NCBI GenBank assembly: GCA_030248215.1
Contig: JASANG010000784.1
Span: forward strand, 1-64,000
Length of the DNA stretch: 64,000 bases
Reading direction: 5' to 3'
Origin: Enoplolaimus lenunculus
Taxonomy: Eukaryota; Nematoda; Enoplea; Enoplida; Thoracostomopsidae
Position numbers and translations under genes: made by a program. Below, in pieces: positions 48,823 through 59,203 of this stretch. The notes beneath the pieces are model-generated. The model had not been told where the DNA came from. It made no database searches and worked only from the letters and a program-made list of their open reading frames with translations. Every line of letters begins with the position of its first letter. Position 1 is the stretch's first letter.

Positions 48823-49008
48823 GGCCCATGTAAAAATCAGGTACGGGACGTTTTTTCTGCTATACTGCAATAGAATAAGGTTTAGCTTTAGAATAGTTTT
48901 TTAGCTAAGAGTTAAACTTTGGCTTAGGTATACGCTCATTTTTACACTTAGGCTAAGGTTTACGAACATGCTTATACTACAGATACGGCCGTGGTCTATA
49001 CATTGGCC
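48823..49008 (-). mobile_element. Telomere-like hAT MITE, type I
   Basis: Ends GGCCCATGTAAAAATCAGG and GTGGTCTATACATTGGCC. The hexamer blocks are worn (GCTTAGGTATACG). No clear target duplication. Confidence 0.8.
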
Positions 49009-49160
49009 AATTGTTTCGCAAAATTAATATTTAGATTTAATTTCAACCAATTTACTGGACAGTTTTTTCATGTAGGCTTAGGTTCAGGTGAGCTTTGACC
49101 TAAACCTAAGCTTAAACGTAAGGTTAAACCTGTGCGGAGAATTTGTACTACAGACAATTT

Positions 49161-49508
49161 TTTGGCTAATGTATATATAGAACCGATCCCTAACAGTACA
49201 CTGTAAAAAAATGTTGAGTCAAATTGACTCTCTCCAAAATAGGCTTTTCCTGGCTACATAAACTGAGGCCAATTTCGACTCCGCCAGAGTCAAATTAAGT
49301 CGAATATGACTCAGGCAAAGTCGAATTTTGACTCAGTTTGTGCAGTCAGGAAAAGCCTATTTCGGAGACAGTCAATTTGACTCACCATGTTTTGCAGTGT
49401 AGTATAAGTCTAAGACCTAAGCCTAAACCTAAGCCAAATCAAAAAACCAGTCTAAAGCTTAAGCTGACTCTATTGCAGTCCCGCGGAAAAACGATCCGCC
49501 TCTGTCTT
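49161..49508 (+). mobile_element. Telomere-like hAT MITE, type I, split by a nested family C MITE
   Basis: The left end GGCTAATGTATATATAGAACC is followed after 17 bp by a complete family C element (49199-49399), then by CCTAAGCCTAAACCTAAGCC and the right end CGATCCGCCTCTGTC. A second case of family C inserted into this family. Confidence 0.75.
49199..49399. mobile_element. Family C MITE nested in a telomere-like MITE
   Basis: Ends CACTGTAAAAAAATGTTGAG and CACCATGTTTTGCAGTG, flanked by TA on both sides. Confidence 0.85.
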
Positions 49509-49853
49509 TTGACCACGTATCCAAAACAAATTCTACACCTGTATCAAAGTCATATTCTCCCACCCGCGCGTGTGATTCTTTTAGAATAACATCGAAAAAA
49601 GCCCACAAAAGCCACCGTTTCAATACTGAACAGCTGTCAAAAACACAACAATATCAAAGCGCTTTTTAACGAAAACTGTCAATTTATTTTAGACAAAAAG
49701 GCAAACCAATAAGCACACCCACCTTGAGAAAAAATTATTTCCGGGCAAAAAGTGATTGTTTTAGGCTCCAGGGTATCTAACGGTAGGAGGATATGTCCCT
49801 TACCAAATTTCTAGAGAAACAAAGCTCGATACTTGTCCAGAGTTGCACTTGTA

Positions 49854-50083
49854 TACTGTAAATTTAAATGAGCTGATTAATCAATTCAGCTAGCGAGTTA
49901 GTTATTTCTGAGTTAGTAACAATAAACATTAACTCACTCTGAGTCGAGTTGACTCTGGGTGCGTTAATTGATTAACTCAAAATGAATTGAATCAAATCAA
50001 AACTCTGAATTGTGATAGTCCTAACTCAGCCCGAGTGATTCAACTCATTCTGAGTTAAAATCAACTCACTGAAATTTGTAGTG
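49854..50083. mobile_element. Family D MITE
   Basis: Left TACTGTAAATTTAAATGAG, right CACTGAAATTTGTAGTG; normal GAGTTGA/TCAACTC core. Confidence 0.8.
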
Positions 50084-50362
50084 TACGATTTCAAAGCTCA
50101 AAGTTCGTTTTCCCGGTCGCTGGCAGGAAAATATTTACGGCAGGTTATATGCATTGTCGAAATGAAAATTTACAAGCACAGTAGTCTACGGCTGGCTTTT
50201 TCCAAAGGCCTGAACAAAAATGCTAAATAATTATGAAACGCCCTCAAGCTATAAAATACTGTGTTAAAAATAAAGTAAAAAAACTTAACCACAAAGCTTA
50301 GAAGCATAAGCTATGCTGTTTGTAGTCAGTTTTGCTTATGTTTTGAGGCAGTTGAAAATTTC

Positions 50363-50961
50363 AACTCCTGGCACATATTCATATGGGCGGTAAAACTTAA
50401 AACACCCTCGGCCCATGTAAAGATCAGGGGATTAAGTCTGTTCTGCGGGACTGCAATAGCGTTAGCTTATTGTTTTGGAGTAATTTTTTGCTTTAGATTA
50501 GGCATAAGTTCACACTTATGCTTAGGCTTAGGCTTAGGTATAAGCTCGTTTTTATGCTTAGGCTTAGGTTTAGATATAAGTTCATTTTTATGCTGTATGC
50601 TTAGGCTTACGAATATGCTTAAACTACTGTTACGGCCCTGTTTAATACATTGGCCAAAGTTTCTTCTGTTTTAAGCATTCAAATTGATTGCTAATTTAAC
50701 TCCTGGCACATATTCATATGGGCGGTAAATCTTAAAAGGCTTTCGGCCCATGGAAATATCAGCGGAAGAAATTTTTTCTGCGGGACTGAAATAGAGTTAA
50801 CTTATTGTTTTAAGGCTAATTTTTGCTTAGGTTTTTAGGCGAGGTATAATCTTATTCTTGTGCTTAGGCTTAGGTATAGGCTCATTCTTATGCTTAGGCT
50901 AAGCAAGCAAAATCAGCGAGTGCCGTATAATTTCAAATTGTGTATTCAAATTGATTGCTAA
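50363..50961 (-). repeat. Tandem duplication of a telomere-like MITE with its flank
   Basis: Unit 1 (50363-50696) and unit 2 (50697 to about 50961) both start with ACTCCTGGCACATATTCATA and run through GGGCGGTAAA into the left end of a type I MITE (50410-50655 complete; 50744 to about 50910 without its right end), then ATTCAAATTGATTGCTAA. The shared host flank shows that DNA was duplicated after the insertion. Confidence 0.8.
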
Positions 50962-51076
50962 AACTCACGAGCCTAATCAACGACCTATGAAGCCTAGCAC
51001 TTTGCTCGGGACCTATTCTAAAGTATTAAGAACGGCGTTAATTGTCGGCACCGAAAACATTCTAGGTATAACCAGG

Positions 51077-51234
51077 TCCGTAGCCAGCTTACCTTTATAG
51101 GGGGGCAAAAATTTTTATTTCAAGAGGGGCTTACAAGGGTTCTTGTTTACTTACAAGCAAGGTTGTAAATTTTCTAGGGAGGGGATGAAAATTTTCCAGG
51201 GTGAGCTGAACCCCTAGAGCCCTTTGAGCCCGGG
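51077..51234. mobile_element. Family J element
   Basis: Left CCGTAGCCAGCTTACC, internal TTACAAGCAAGGTTGTAAATTTT and right GAGCCCTTTGAGCCCGGG. Same orientation as 38918. Confidence 0.6.
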
Positions 51235-51388
51235 TATAACCCCATATATATTAAATTATATACCCGGCTAAACGACGGTCATTAAACTTTGTTTTAAATT
51301 TGAAAAGTTAAAATTTAAAAATATCAATTTGCAGCCGATTTAAACATTATGAACGAACTAAAATACGTTTACTGACACAAGTAAACTA

Positions 51389-51586
51389 AGCCCATGTATA
51401 GAATAGGCCCCGGAACAGTAATATAATCATATTCCTAAGCATAAGCCTAAGCCTAAGCCTAAGCGTATGGATGAGCCAGTTCCTAAGCCTAAGCCAAGGA
51501 AAAAAGAAAAAAATTAGCCTGAAGCTTAAACTGACTCTATTACAGCCCCTCCGGAAAACGATCCGGCCCTGTTCTGTACATGGGCC
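51389..51586 (+). mobile_element. Telomere-like hAT MITE, type I variant
   Basis: Ends AGCCCATGTATAGAATAGG and CCCTGTTCTGTACATGGGCC. Near the right end is CCGGAAAACGATCCGG, the variant also seen at 18658, 39381 and 56421. Three perfect GCCTAA hexamers lie in a row. Confidence 0.85.
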
Positions 51587-52139
51587 GTAAAGCGTAAGTA
51601 ATACCCGATTTTGCTACTACGGTTTGACCTTTTAAACTTTAAGAGTTGAATTCTAATTCATAATCATTAAAAGAACAGCTGGCGAGCTTAGCGGTTTTTT
51701 AAAATTACTAAACTTTTACAGCAATTTCCGTTTAAGAAAATATTGATTACAGTGCTCAAACCTACTCGATTTAGTGTATTTGCCATTGTTTACGAGCCTG
51801 GTTTGGTAAAAGGAACGAGTTGATGAATACAGGTCTGTCCCCAGGACTGCGTATAATTCCAATCAACCAACATACGATGATCCTTTTATATAGAACAAGT
51901 TCAAATATTGGGCTGATCCTTTATGCTTCTAAGCTTTAAACTTAAAATTAAACCAAGTAAAAATATCAATAATTCTACTCAGCAATACAGCTGAAACAAT
52001 ATTCAGGATTTAGTTTGGTTATCGTTTATACATCCGGAAAGTATCACGCTTAAATTCGATTGTTTCAACTAAAGGCACGCAGTTTTACTGTAACTTAGCG
52101 GTGGCTAATAAACCTTGACATTTCAACAACAGCTATATA
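51587..52139. other. No gene seen
   Basis: AT-rich sequence without recognised repeats. Confidence 0.4.
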
Positions 52140-52318
52140 AAAAATAAAAATATATACGTAAATATATATAAATTTATATACATATATACATATATATTTA
52201 TATACATATACACATATATATTCAACCGGAATTCCTGTTCCTGCCGTAATTCCTGCAAAAATTTAATTCCGGTTCCTGTTTCTGTTCGTCAAAACTTAGT
52301 TCCTGTTGGAACCCTGAT
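52140..52318. repeat. (AT)n run followed by a GGAATTCC element fragment
   Basis: About 80 bp of ATATAT/ATACAT sequence, then CAACCGGAATTCCTGTTCC ... GTTGGAACCCTGATAT. The same combination and the same GGAACCCTGATAT end occur, inverted in part, at 61206-61360. Fragment of the CAGGGTGCAACC family. Confidence 0.6.
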
Positions 52319-52765
52319 ATTTAGATATATAGCACGCAATGCTTAGCGGCAGGTTTTGGTTTTTTCGTGTTTTAGGGCGAATTCAAAACTAAAATGGTTC
52401 AAGAATTGTTGCGAAGCAACGCCCAAAAATGCTATAGGGGCCTTTTGATGGTTCATATTTGAGGACAACGCTCGCCATACGTTAACTACAAAGAAAGTGA
52501 ATTCAGTAGAAGCAAGGAACCGGGTCGCATGGACAAAAAGGATTATCCCCAGCTGAACAAAGTGATGGTTTCACTCAAAAGGTTTTGCACGTCTGCAAAA
52601 GACTGAGTTTTATGCGAAACACGTTTGTATGTAACTTTAAAAATAATTTTTGCTTGCTGGGAACCAGTACAACGACATACGGTAAGGCTAAGGAGTGACA
52701 ATTGTAAAATTGTCACACGTTAATCCTACTTTATCTCTGGAAACACATATAACCTTGAGCTTGTT
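52319..52765. other. No gene seen
   Basis: No coding or repeat signal recognised. Confidence 0.4.
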
Positions 52766-53432
52766 CAGTGTTACCAAGAGTCGATAATGACTCGTTACAA
52801 AGTGTGCAACTGAGCACATTCTGTGTAGAAAAGAGTGTACCCGACACGCGTTGCGTTTTTGCCCTACGCCCGTTTATTTAGAAGGGGTACTACCGGTGCG
52901 AACCATGGCACTTTATGTATGCGGCGTCAAACTTGCTACCCTTATAGGTATTCATGTGATAGTAACCCCCCTCTAAACAAGGAGGGTCGTTTAAAAACGC
53001 AACGCCCAGTGCTACATTTTGTACCATGCGGTATCCCAAGAGTTGCACACTCTTGTCATTATCTACCCTTGGTGTTACCAAGAGTGAGAGTGGATGATGT
53101 CCACCTTGCAGAAGAGTGTGCAACTGCTTCGACTGTGCATGGTACTAAAAGTACCAGCACGCGTTGCATTTTTGTTTGACCAGCCCCCTCAATCAGGGGG
53201 GTTTAAGCAAGAGATCAACAATAAAATATGCTTCAGTACACCTACCCCCCCTTTAAACAAGGGGGTTACAATTTGCTCCTAGCATTACTACGGTATAAAA
53301 CTGCATACAGACCCCGTAAAAGGGGGGTAGGCCAAAACCGCAACGCGTGCCGGGTACATTCTTTTATACACAGAATGTACTCAGTTGCACACTCTTGTGA
53401 TAAAGAGTGATCATCCACTCTTGGTGTTACTG
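52766..53432. mobile_element. Foldback element with long inverted ends and an inner palindrome
   Basis: The ends start CAGTGTTACCAAGAGT and pair over about 120 bp, including GTGTGCAACTGAG and ACATTCTGTGTA. Inside, a second pair of related arms (about 53020-53145) repeats GTTGCACACTCTT and GTACCATGC. CAACGC, TTTAAACAAGGGGG and TACCCCCC runs lie between. No clear target duplication; a CAGTG start is compatible with hAT. Confidence 0.75.
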
Positions 53433-53629
53433 ATTGATTCTTTGACGCGTTTTATGGACACTGTTAACGCAAATTTTTAAAATGTTGTAAAAACACACAA
53501 AACACAAACACAAGACATTGAATATTTTAGCTTCAACTGGCACGCTCAGCACGTGACAGGCTTACAAATAAGAGATCAAAAAATGTTTAGACGATAAAGA
53601 TATAATAGAACTATCGGCCAATTTATAGC

Positions 53630-53715
53630 CAGAAGCAAAAAAATAGTCTAAAGCTTAATAAGGTTACTGTATTCCAGTCCTACATAAAATCGTTCCGCCC
53701 CTGATCTTTACACAG
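53630..53715 (+). mobile_element. Right part of a telomere-like hAT MITE, type I
   Basis: AAAAAAATAGTCTAAAGCTTA, then CATAAAATCGTTCCGCCCCT and GATCTTTACACAGTCC. The hexamer block and left half are missing; a GGCCAATTTATAG at 53614 may be the left end. Confidence 0.65.
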
Positions 53716-54219
53716 TCCGAACTGTGTTTGATTTTTTAGAAAATTTCTTACTTACTGGTAACGTTACAAAAAATTATAATCGCGTGTGACATTAGGACTG
53801 AATTTGAGCTCCGAAAACGAGGGAGGTGTCGGTTTAACCATTTTACGAAATTTGGGCAGATGTGTTCCGTGTACCCATGGTCCCGCTACTACGTGCTGCT
53901 ATAAATCGATAGTGTCGGCCTTTTTTGCCACATCTTTAAAATCGCTTACCCACGCACGTAAAATACTATTTTAATTAAACTGAACGCTGTGTTTTTAACA
54001 GGATCGTTTTCATAAATCAAGTACTTAAATTAGGTTGAACTCAACCCACGTTCAGGTGAGAATCGTGGATAATTACGAAAATAAATCAACTTTAATGGTT
54101 CAATTCAACTGAAGCTGGGTAACTGCGCCAATATTGCAACTGAAAGAAATACTGTCCTATCAAATATGGTTAACATCCGGTTCGGAATTACATGTTTAAA
54201 AACCAACATAGAAAAGTAG
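53716..54219. other. No gene seen
   Basis: A 62-codon open frame at 53786 has no support. Confidence 0.4.
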
Positions 54220-54363
54220 GGCCAATGTTACTTTTAGGGGCGCAACATTAGATTAAGCGTATAACTAAGTCTAAGCCTAAGCATAAAACAGTAATCTACA
54301 ATCTAAACTTACCCTTATACAGACCCAACAGAAACCTCGACGCCCCTCAAAGTAACATGGGCC
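54220..54363 (+). mobile_element. Telomere-like hAT MITE, type II, short
   Basis: Ends GGCCAATGTTACTTTTAGGG and CCCCTCAAAGTAACATGGGCC (20 of its bases shown elsewhere as type II). Flanks AAAAGTAG and GAAAGTAG agree at 7 of 8. Only about three hexamers. Confidence 0.85.
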
Positions 54364-54430
54364 GAAAGTAGTATCATAAACAGTGTAAGAAGACAAATTA
54401 CGTTGAAAGTTCAAAATTTGAATACTAAAG

Positions 54431-54648
54431 ACCGTATTCTCAAACGTGTGTGGCACCTATCATCAGTTGGTAATAGATCCTGTAAACATTGCAGCTATCG
54501 CCTATTGAGGTTCGAAATTCAGCGCATTGTTTGCGTTTGATTTGCCTACTGCTGTACCAATTTTGAGATCTGCAATTGCATACGTTCGTCAGTTTAATAA
54601 TCTATCGCTATCTGATGATCGGTGTTATACGCATTTGAGAATATGGGC
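54431..54648. mobile_element. Family F MITE
   Basis: Ends ACCGTATTCTCAAACGTGTG and GCATTTGAGAATATGGGC. Core modules as at 17649, including TGCGTTTGATTTGCC and TCTGCAATTGCATACG. Confidence 0.85.
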
Positions 54649-55067
54649 CTTTAATCTCAAAGCGCAACATTCGGTACGATTTTGTTCGAATTTAAGTAAA
54701 AAATACCCCTAAAACATAAAGCCCCGTTGCGTTTTGTTTTTTTCAAAATTCGCTAATATAAATAAAACGAGAAATTTTGAAAAAACTTAAAAATCACGCA
54801 AAAAATGTAATATTTCATTATAAGTGGAAATCGAAAACATCCTAAAATATTTGCATTTGCGACTAAACGTATTCCCACAAACCATATCTAAACGTTCCTA
54901 AACGTATTAACCATCATAAAAACCCGGATAAATACTCAAAGCAAAACCGGCACATTTAGGTAATTTGAGACTGTCTTAGCAAAAAAATAACTGAGAACAA
55001 ATCCGTCATAAGTAGTATTCAGTATTCTAGGCGTCGGCAAAAAACCCTTCATTCTGTTTGATGTTTT
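54649..55067. other. No gene seen
   Basis: AT-rich sequence without recognised repeats. Confidence 0.4.
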
Positions 55068-55278
55068 GGCCCATGTAAAAATCAGCGGCGGACAGTTTTT
55101 CTGTGGGACTAGAATAGAGTAAGCTTATTAAGCTTTAGACTAATTTTTTTGCCTGGCTTAGGCTTAGACTTAGACTTAGGTTTAGGAATATGCTCATTTT
55201 TATGCTTATGTCTAGGCTTAGGCTTAGGCTTAGAAATATGCTTATAATACAGTTCCGCCCCTGTTCTTTACATTGGCC
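55068..55278 (-). mobile_element. Telomere-like hAT MITE, type I
   Basis: Ends GGCCCATGTAAAAATCAGCG and CCTGTTCTTTACATTGGCC. Flanked by GATGTTTT at 55060-55067 and 55279-55286, a perfect 8-bp target duplication. Nearly intact; a good reference copy for the family. Confidence 0.9.
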
Positions 55279-55421
55279 GATGTTTTCAACAAAACGGATA
55301 CAAAGAATCTGAAAATGTGAAAAATACTAAAGATTCAATTAAAAATTAATTATTTGAAATCTTAGTGTAGTCATTTTCCGGTCATATCTATTCAAGGATA
55401 AAACGGGGGATTTGTAACTTG

Positions 55422-56112
55422 AGCCCATGTAAAGAACAGGGATGTATCAGTAGTATAAGTATATTTCTAACCCTAAGAATGAACATAAGCCTACAGTAGT
55501 GACCAGAATACGAAGCGGGGGCTGATATTTAGTTGACCTCTCCGTAGGGTACCTACTGCTTCGGTTACGTATTGTTTTTTACCCGCCCTTTATTACTGAT
55601 ATATATCCCGTATTGCAACTATCCGTTGAATAAAACGGGTATTCGTCTTGCACCAAAAACTTGAGCGATAATGCAAGGTTACTTTAAGTACTTTCAAAAC
55701 TAAAGTATGCTTTAAATTTCGAACTCAACTGTATTTGGTGATGGACTGATTTATGCACTACAATTTGGGATAATTGACAATTATAGACTCTAATTAGGGT
55801 TTAATGACTCTGTCTACTTACGGACTCTATATTAGGGATACGAATTCCTATTGAACGGGATACAAAATGGGGACCCCCCTCTTATTAATCCCCCTCTGTT
55901 AATCCGGTCACTACAGTACTGAATTTAATTTAATCCAGAAAGAATTTACGCGTAGAATGAGGACTCCCTTATCCCCCCTTATATGTGTCACTACAGTAAG
56001 CGTAAAATGAGTTTATACCTAAGCCTAAGCATAAGAAAAAATTTAGTCTAAAGCTTAAGCTACACTATTTCAGTCCCCCAAGAAACGTTCTGCTTCTGAT
56101 CTTTACATCGGT
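55422..56112 (+). mobile_element. Telomere-like hAT MITE, type I, split by a nested family E MITE
   Basis: The left end AGCCCATGTAAAGAACAGG runs to about 55490; the core resumes at about 55997 with AAGCGTAAAATGAGTTTATA and ends GATCTTTACATCGGTC. Family E sequence lies between, so family E was also active after this insertion. Confidence 0.75.
55494..55996. mobile_element. Family E MITE nested in a telomere-like MITE, with a duplicated right end
   Basis: It runs from CAGTAGTGACCAGAATACG to GGTCACTACAGTA at about 55918, then about 75 bp more ending in GTGTCACTACAGTA. The extra right end points to a second, mostly deleted copy or an aberrant insertion. Confidence 0.7.
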
Positions 56113-56420
56113 CTATTGTTGTAGACTTCTGTTTGGCAAAGTCGTAAGGTGACATACGTTCCTTGGGATATTTGTAATGGGTTTGTAGGTATTTTTTCCA
56201 GCTTCTAAAACTAAAGATTCGCTGTTCGAATTTTTATAGAAAACGTTACTGCTCCGTTTCGAAAATTCCGGTTACAATTAGGCTAATTGGGAGTAACCTC
56301 TATTTCCACAGGTTGGACAAAAATGAAAGCAACCGGTGCCTGATTAATGTTTGTCGCCTAATTTTATGAAAAGCAATGTCTATAAACAAGATTTCATTTT
56401 TAGCGAATCATAAAAGGGTT

Positions 56421-56636
56421 GGCCCATGTATAGAACAGGGCTGGAACAGTAGTATAAGCATATTCCTAAGCCTAAGTTTCAGCCTAAGCCTAAGCCTAAG
56501 CATAAGCGCATGGATGAGGCTATTCTTAAGCCTAAGCCTTAGCCTAAGCCTAAGCAAAAAAATTAGTCTAAAGCTTAAACTGACTCTATCTATAGCACCT
56601 CCGGAAACCGATCCGGCCCTGTTCTATGCATAGGCC
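56421..56636 (+). mobile_element. Telomere-like hAT MITE, type I variant
   Basis: Ends GGCCCATGTATAGAACAGG and CCCTGTTCTATGCATAGGCC. Hexamers in two blocks, around ATAAGCGCATGGATGAGGC. Contains CCGGAAACCGATCCGG near the right end. Confidence 0.85.
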
Positions 56637-57215
56637 AATGCGTTCAAGTCCTAAAATTATCAACAACCATGAAAAATAATAATTTCATTTCAATCGCAAT
56701 TTTAAAGTTTTTCTAAATGTCAAAAATGTGTTACTGAACGCAAAAGTTCACTTGTTTGAAAACCTATTGCTAAAGGCTTGCGTCACTGCACCGGATGCTG
56801 CCGGAAGCCGCTGAAAATAATTATTTGGTGGTATTTTTATTAGTAATTTTACGATGCCGTGCGCCAGTGGCCGGCCGTCTGCGGCGACTTTAGCGCAACT
56901 CTAATAGTTTCTATACCGATTTGAAAATATTAGCTTTAAAACCTCATCTGTATCATTGGTTCAATTGCCTGTAGTTGTTTTTCTAAAGTTTCACGTGACG
57001 TGTTAGTCAAAACATAAACGCATAGCCAAGGCTAGATTTATCTTTTAGATCTTGGCATCATTTACCTTACCGGTTTGTACAGGTTATATTTAAGAAAACG
57101 ACATAAGCATGAGAGTTGTGAAAAATAGGCACCTTAGTCATAAGATATGATACTCAAGTGAAGAGTAATTTGATTTGATTTTAGCTAAAGCTTACAGCAA
57201 TAGATGCGCTAGCTA
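56637..57215. other. No gene seen; GC-rich patch at 56780-56910
   Basis: The patch (GCCGTGCGCCAGTGGCCGG, GCGGCGACTTTAGCGCAAC) ends like the GC-rich MITE at 63741-63943 and may be a fragment of it. Confidence 0.4.
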
Positions 57216-57411
57216 AGCTAACGTATAGAACTGGGTCGTGGCAGTAGCAAAGGTATATTTTTGATCGTAAACCTAAACCTTAGCCTAGGCAAAATAATGA
57301 GTTTATACGTAAGCCTAAACCTAAGATTAAGCAAAAAAATTGTCTAAAGCTTAAGCTTATTCTATTGCAGTTCCGCAGAAAAACGTTCCGACCATGATCT
57401 TTACATGGGCC
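57216..57411 (+). mobile_element. Telomere-like hAT MITE, type I
   Basis: Left AGCTAACGTATAGAACTGGG, right GATCTTTACATGGGCC. Hexamers CCTAAACCTTAGCC and CCTAAACCTAAG; otherwise the standard core. Confidence 0.75.
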
Positions 57412-57420
57412 GTTACTTCA

Positions 57421-57515
57421 TCCGCGTAGCCAGCTATTCATATTAGGGGTGCTAAAAATTTCAGGAGGGACATGCAACAAATTCTTAAGATTTACGCGTG
57501 TTTCAAACTTTTCTA
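57421..57515. mobile_element. Family J element, left part
   Basis: CCGCGTAGCCAGC with the following GGGGTGCTAAAAATTTC and AACTTTTCTAGG landmarks; no right end found. Confidence 0.45.
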
Positions 57516-58048
57516 GGCGTCCAAAAACAAGCTGAATTCTGTGGCTGTTGATGTGTAAAATTTTTAAACAAATTGAACACAGAAATTTCGTAAATATTTT
57601 AGCATTTTGTGCCATACCAACCCCCCCTGGCTGATCTATAGCGGCCACGGTCGGTTCGCAGAAATAGAGACACTTGGAATGGCTCGGATGAACTACAACA
57701 ACAGATGTAAAGTACATTCTTCATTTGAAATTTGTTCAAATTTCAGATTAAAAATAAATGTTACGTTCAAAGACTTTTGTTTTAAAAATAGACAAAACTG
57801 TTTTGACATTTAAAACGTATTAAAATAAAAGCTGTCTTGAAAATGTGAGCTAAATCAAGATAGTAAATACTTCGAAAACAAATACTTTTGATAGCATCAC
57901 CGATTTAGAACATCAGATATAAATCATGCTACAGACCTATTTTTGGCTTCAAATTTCTGAGGAACGTCGTTTTAGTATCACATCCGAGGGGGCTCTGGAG
58001 CTGCTGGAGCCTTTGTTTTTAGTCTTTCGCACAATTATCTGTGCCATT
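57516..58048. other. No gene seen
   Basis: AT-rich sequence with short unsupported open frames. Confidence 0.4.
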
Positions 58049-58245
58049 TAATTAAGCTCAGGCTTAGGTTTAGGCGTAAGCTTAGGCTTAGGCTTAGGCT
58101 TTTGTTAGTCTTAGGCTTAATCTCAATCTTAGGCTTAGGCTTAGGCTTACTCTTAAGCTTAGGCATAGGCTTCGGCTTAGGCTTAGACTTAAGCTTAGGC
58201 TTAGGCTTAGACTTTAGGCTTAGGCTTAAGTTTAAGCTTAAGCAT
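58049..58245 (-). repeat. TTAGGC array of about 190 bp without transposon ends
   Basis: At least 20 TTAGGC-type hexamers (several as three perfect copies in a row, others TTAAGC, TTTAGG or TTAGAC). The GGCC...CATG ends and the AGTCTAAAGC junction of the MITE family are absent. It is the largest such array in the window. Confidence 0.85.
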
Positions 58246-58674
58246 GCATAAGTTTTCTTTCAAATATGAACCCCGATGCTTAAACCATCTTTGGTACCGC
58301 TTCCAACGTTGTATCTTCAGGTAATGACTACTCTACTCACAACTCGTCTGGTACCGTCAAATGAGATATAGATAATCTCGTGAATGGACAGTTAACAAAG
58401 TAAAAAAACGCAAAGCGAAACAAAGATAATGAAAGCTAAGAAGAAACATTTATGTTGTATAGGTATACCGAAGCTTTCAGAACTAATTTCTGTATTTTAA
58501 AATTTATGAATAAATTAGAACTAATTGATAATTAATAACTTTTGACACGTTTTAATGCATTTTTTAATTATTCAGCACTCAAAAATCATGCATTTGAAAT
58601 CACTTTGTACCGATTACATTGTTTGAACCTGGAGGAAAACTTTCTTCTTAGGGTTTGTTGAAGCAAGTTTGGCC
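58246..58674. other. No gene seen
   Basis: AT-rich sequence. Confidence 0.4.
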
Positions 58675-58825
58675 GGCTAATGTTACTTTTAGGGCCGTAA
58701 CAGTAAATTAAGCGTATTTCTAAGCCTAAGCCGAAAGCCTAAGCAAAAAAGTGTGTTCTAAAATGTAAGTCTACTCTTTTACAGTCTCACCAGAAACCGG
58801 GACAGCCGTAAAAGTAACATGGACC
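58675..58825 (+). mobile_element. Telomere-like hAT MITE, type II, short
   Basis: Ends GGCTAATGTTACTTTTAGGG and CCGTAAAAGTAACATGGACC. Two to three hexamers. Flanks AGTTTGGC-like and GTTTGGAA are similar. Confidence 0.75.
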
Positions 58826-58831
58826 GTTTGG

Positions 58832-58931
58832 AACAAGCCTAAGCCTAAGTTAAAGCCTAAGCCAAAGCCTAAGTCAAAGCCTAAGACAAAGCCTAAGTCA
58901 AAGCCTAAGACAAAGCCTAACCCTAAGCGTA
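58832..58931 (+). repeat. Array of CCTAAG(T/C/A)CAAAG 12-bp units
   Basis: About eight 12-bp units: each is a telomere-like CCTAAG hexamer alternating with (N)CAAAG. Adjacent to a type II MITE. Probably amplified from a mutated hexamer pair. Confidence 0.85.
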
Positions 58932-59011
58932 ACTCGTGTACTGAAGCGTACATCCCAATCCAGTTCAAAGGATTCTCCTCTGCCAAAAAAATATATAATT
59001 TCATTAACTTT

Positions 59012-59203
59012 GAGCCCATGTTACTTTAAGGGGCGTATTTCTGGTGGGTCTATAAAAGAGTAGGTTTATATTCTAGATTACATTTTTATGCTTAGGCTTA
59101 GGCTTAGGCTTATTAACATTTTTGTTGCAACGCTTAGGCTTAGGCTTAGGGTTAGGAATACGCTTACTCTACTGTTACACCCCGAAAAGTATTAACATTG
59201 GCC
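59012..59203 (-). mobile_element. Telomere-like hAT MITE, type II
   Basis: Left AGCCCATGTTACTTTAAGGG and TCTGGTGGGTCTATAAAAGAG; right ends ATTAACATTGGCC. TTAGGC blocks around TTTTTGTTGCAACG. Confidence 0.85.

Noticed and set aside
58049-58245. True chromosome end or nematode origin suggested by TTAGGC
   Set aside because: The hexamers are interstitial and mostly inside transposons with target duplications. Gene content (FEX, long introns) does not point to a nematode.
58771-59019. Minus-strand frame with LGFDLGFVLGF repeats, resembling a repeat protein
   Set aside because: It is the translation of the 12-bp telomere-like array next to a type II MITE.
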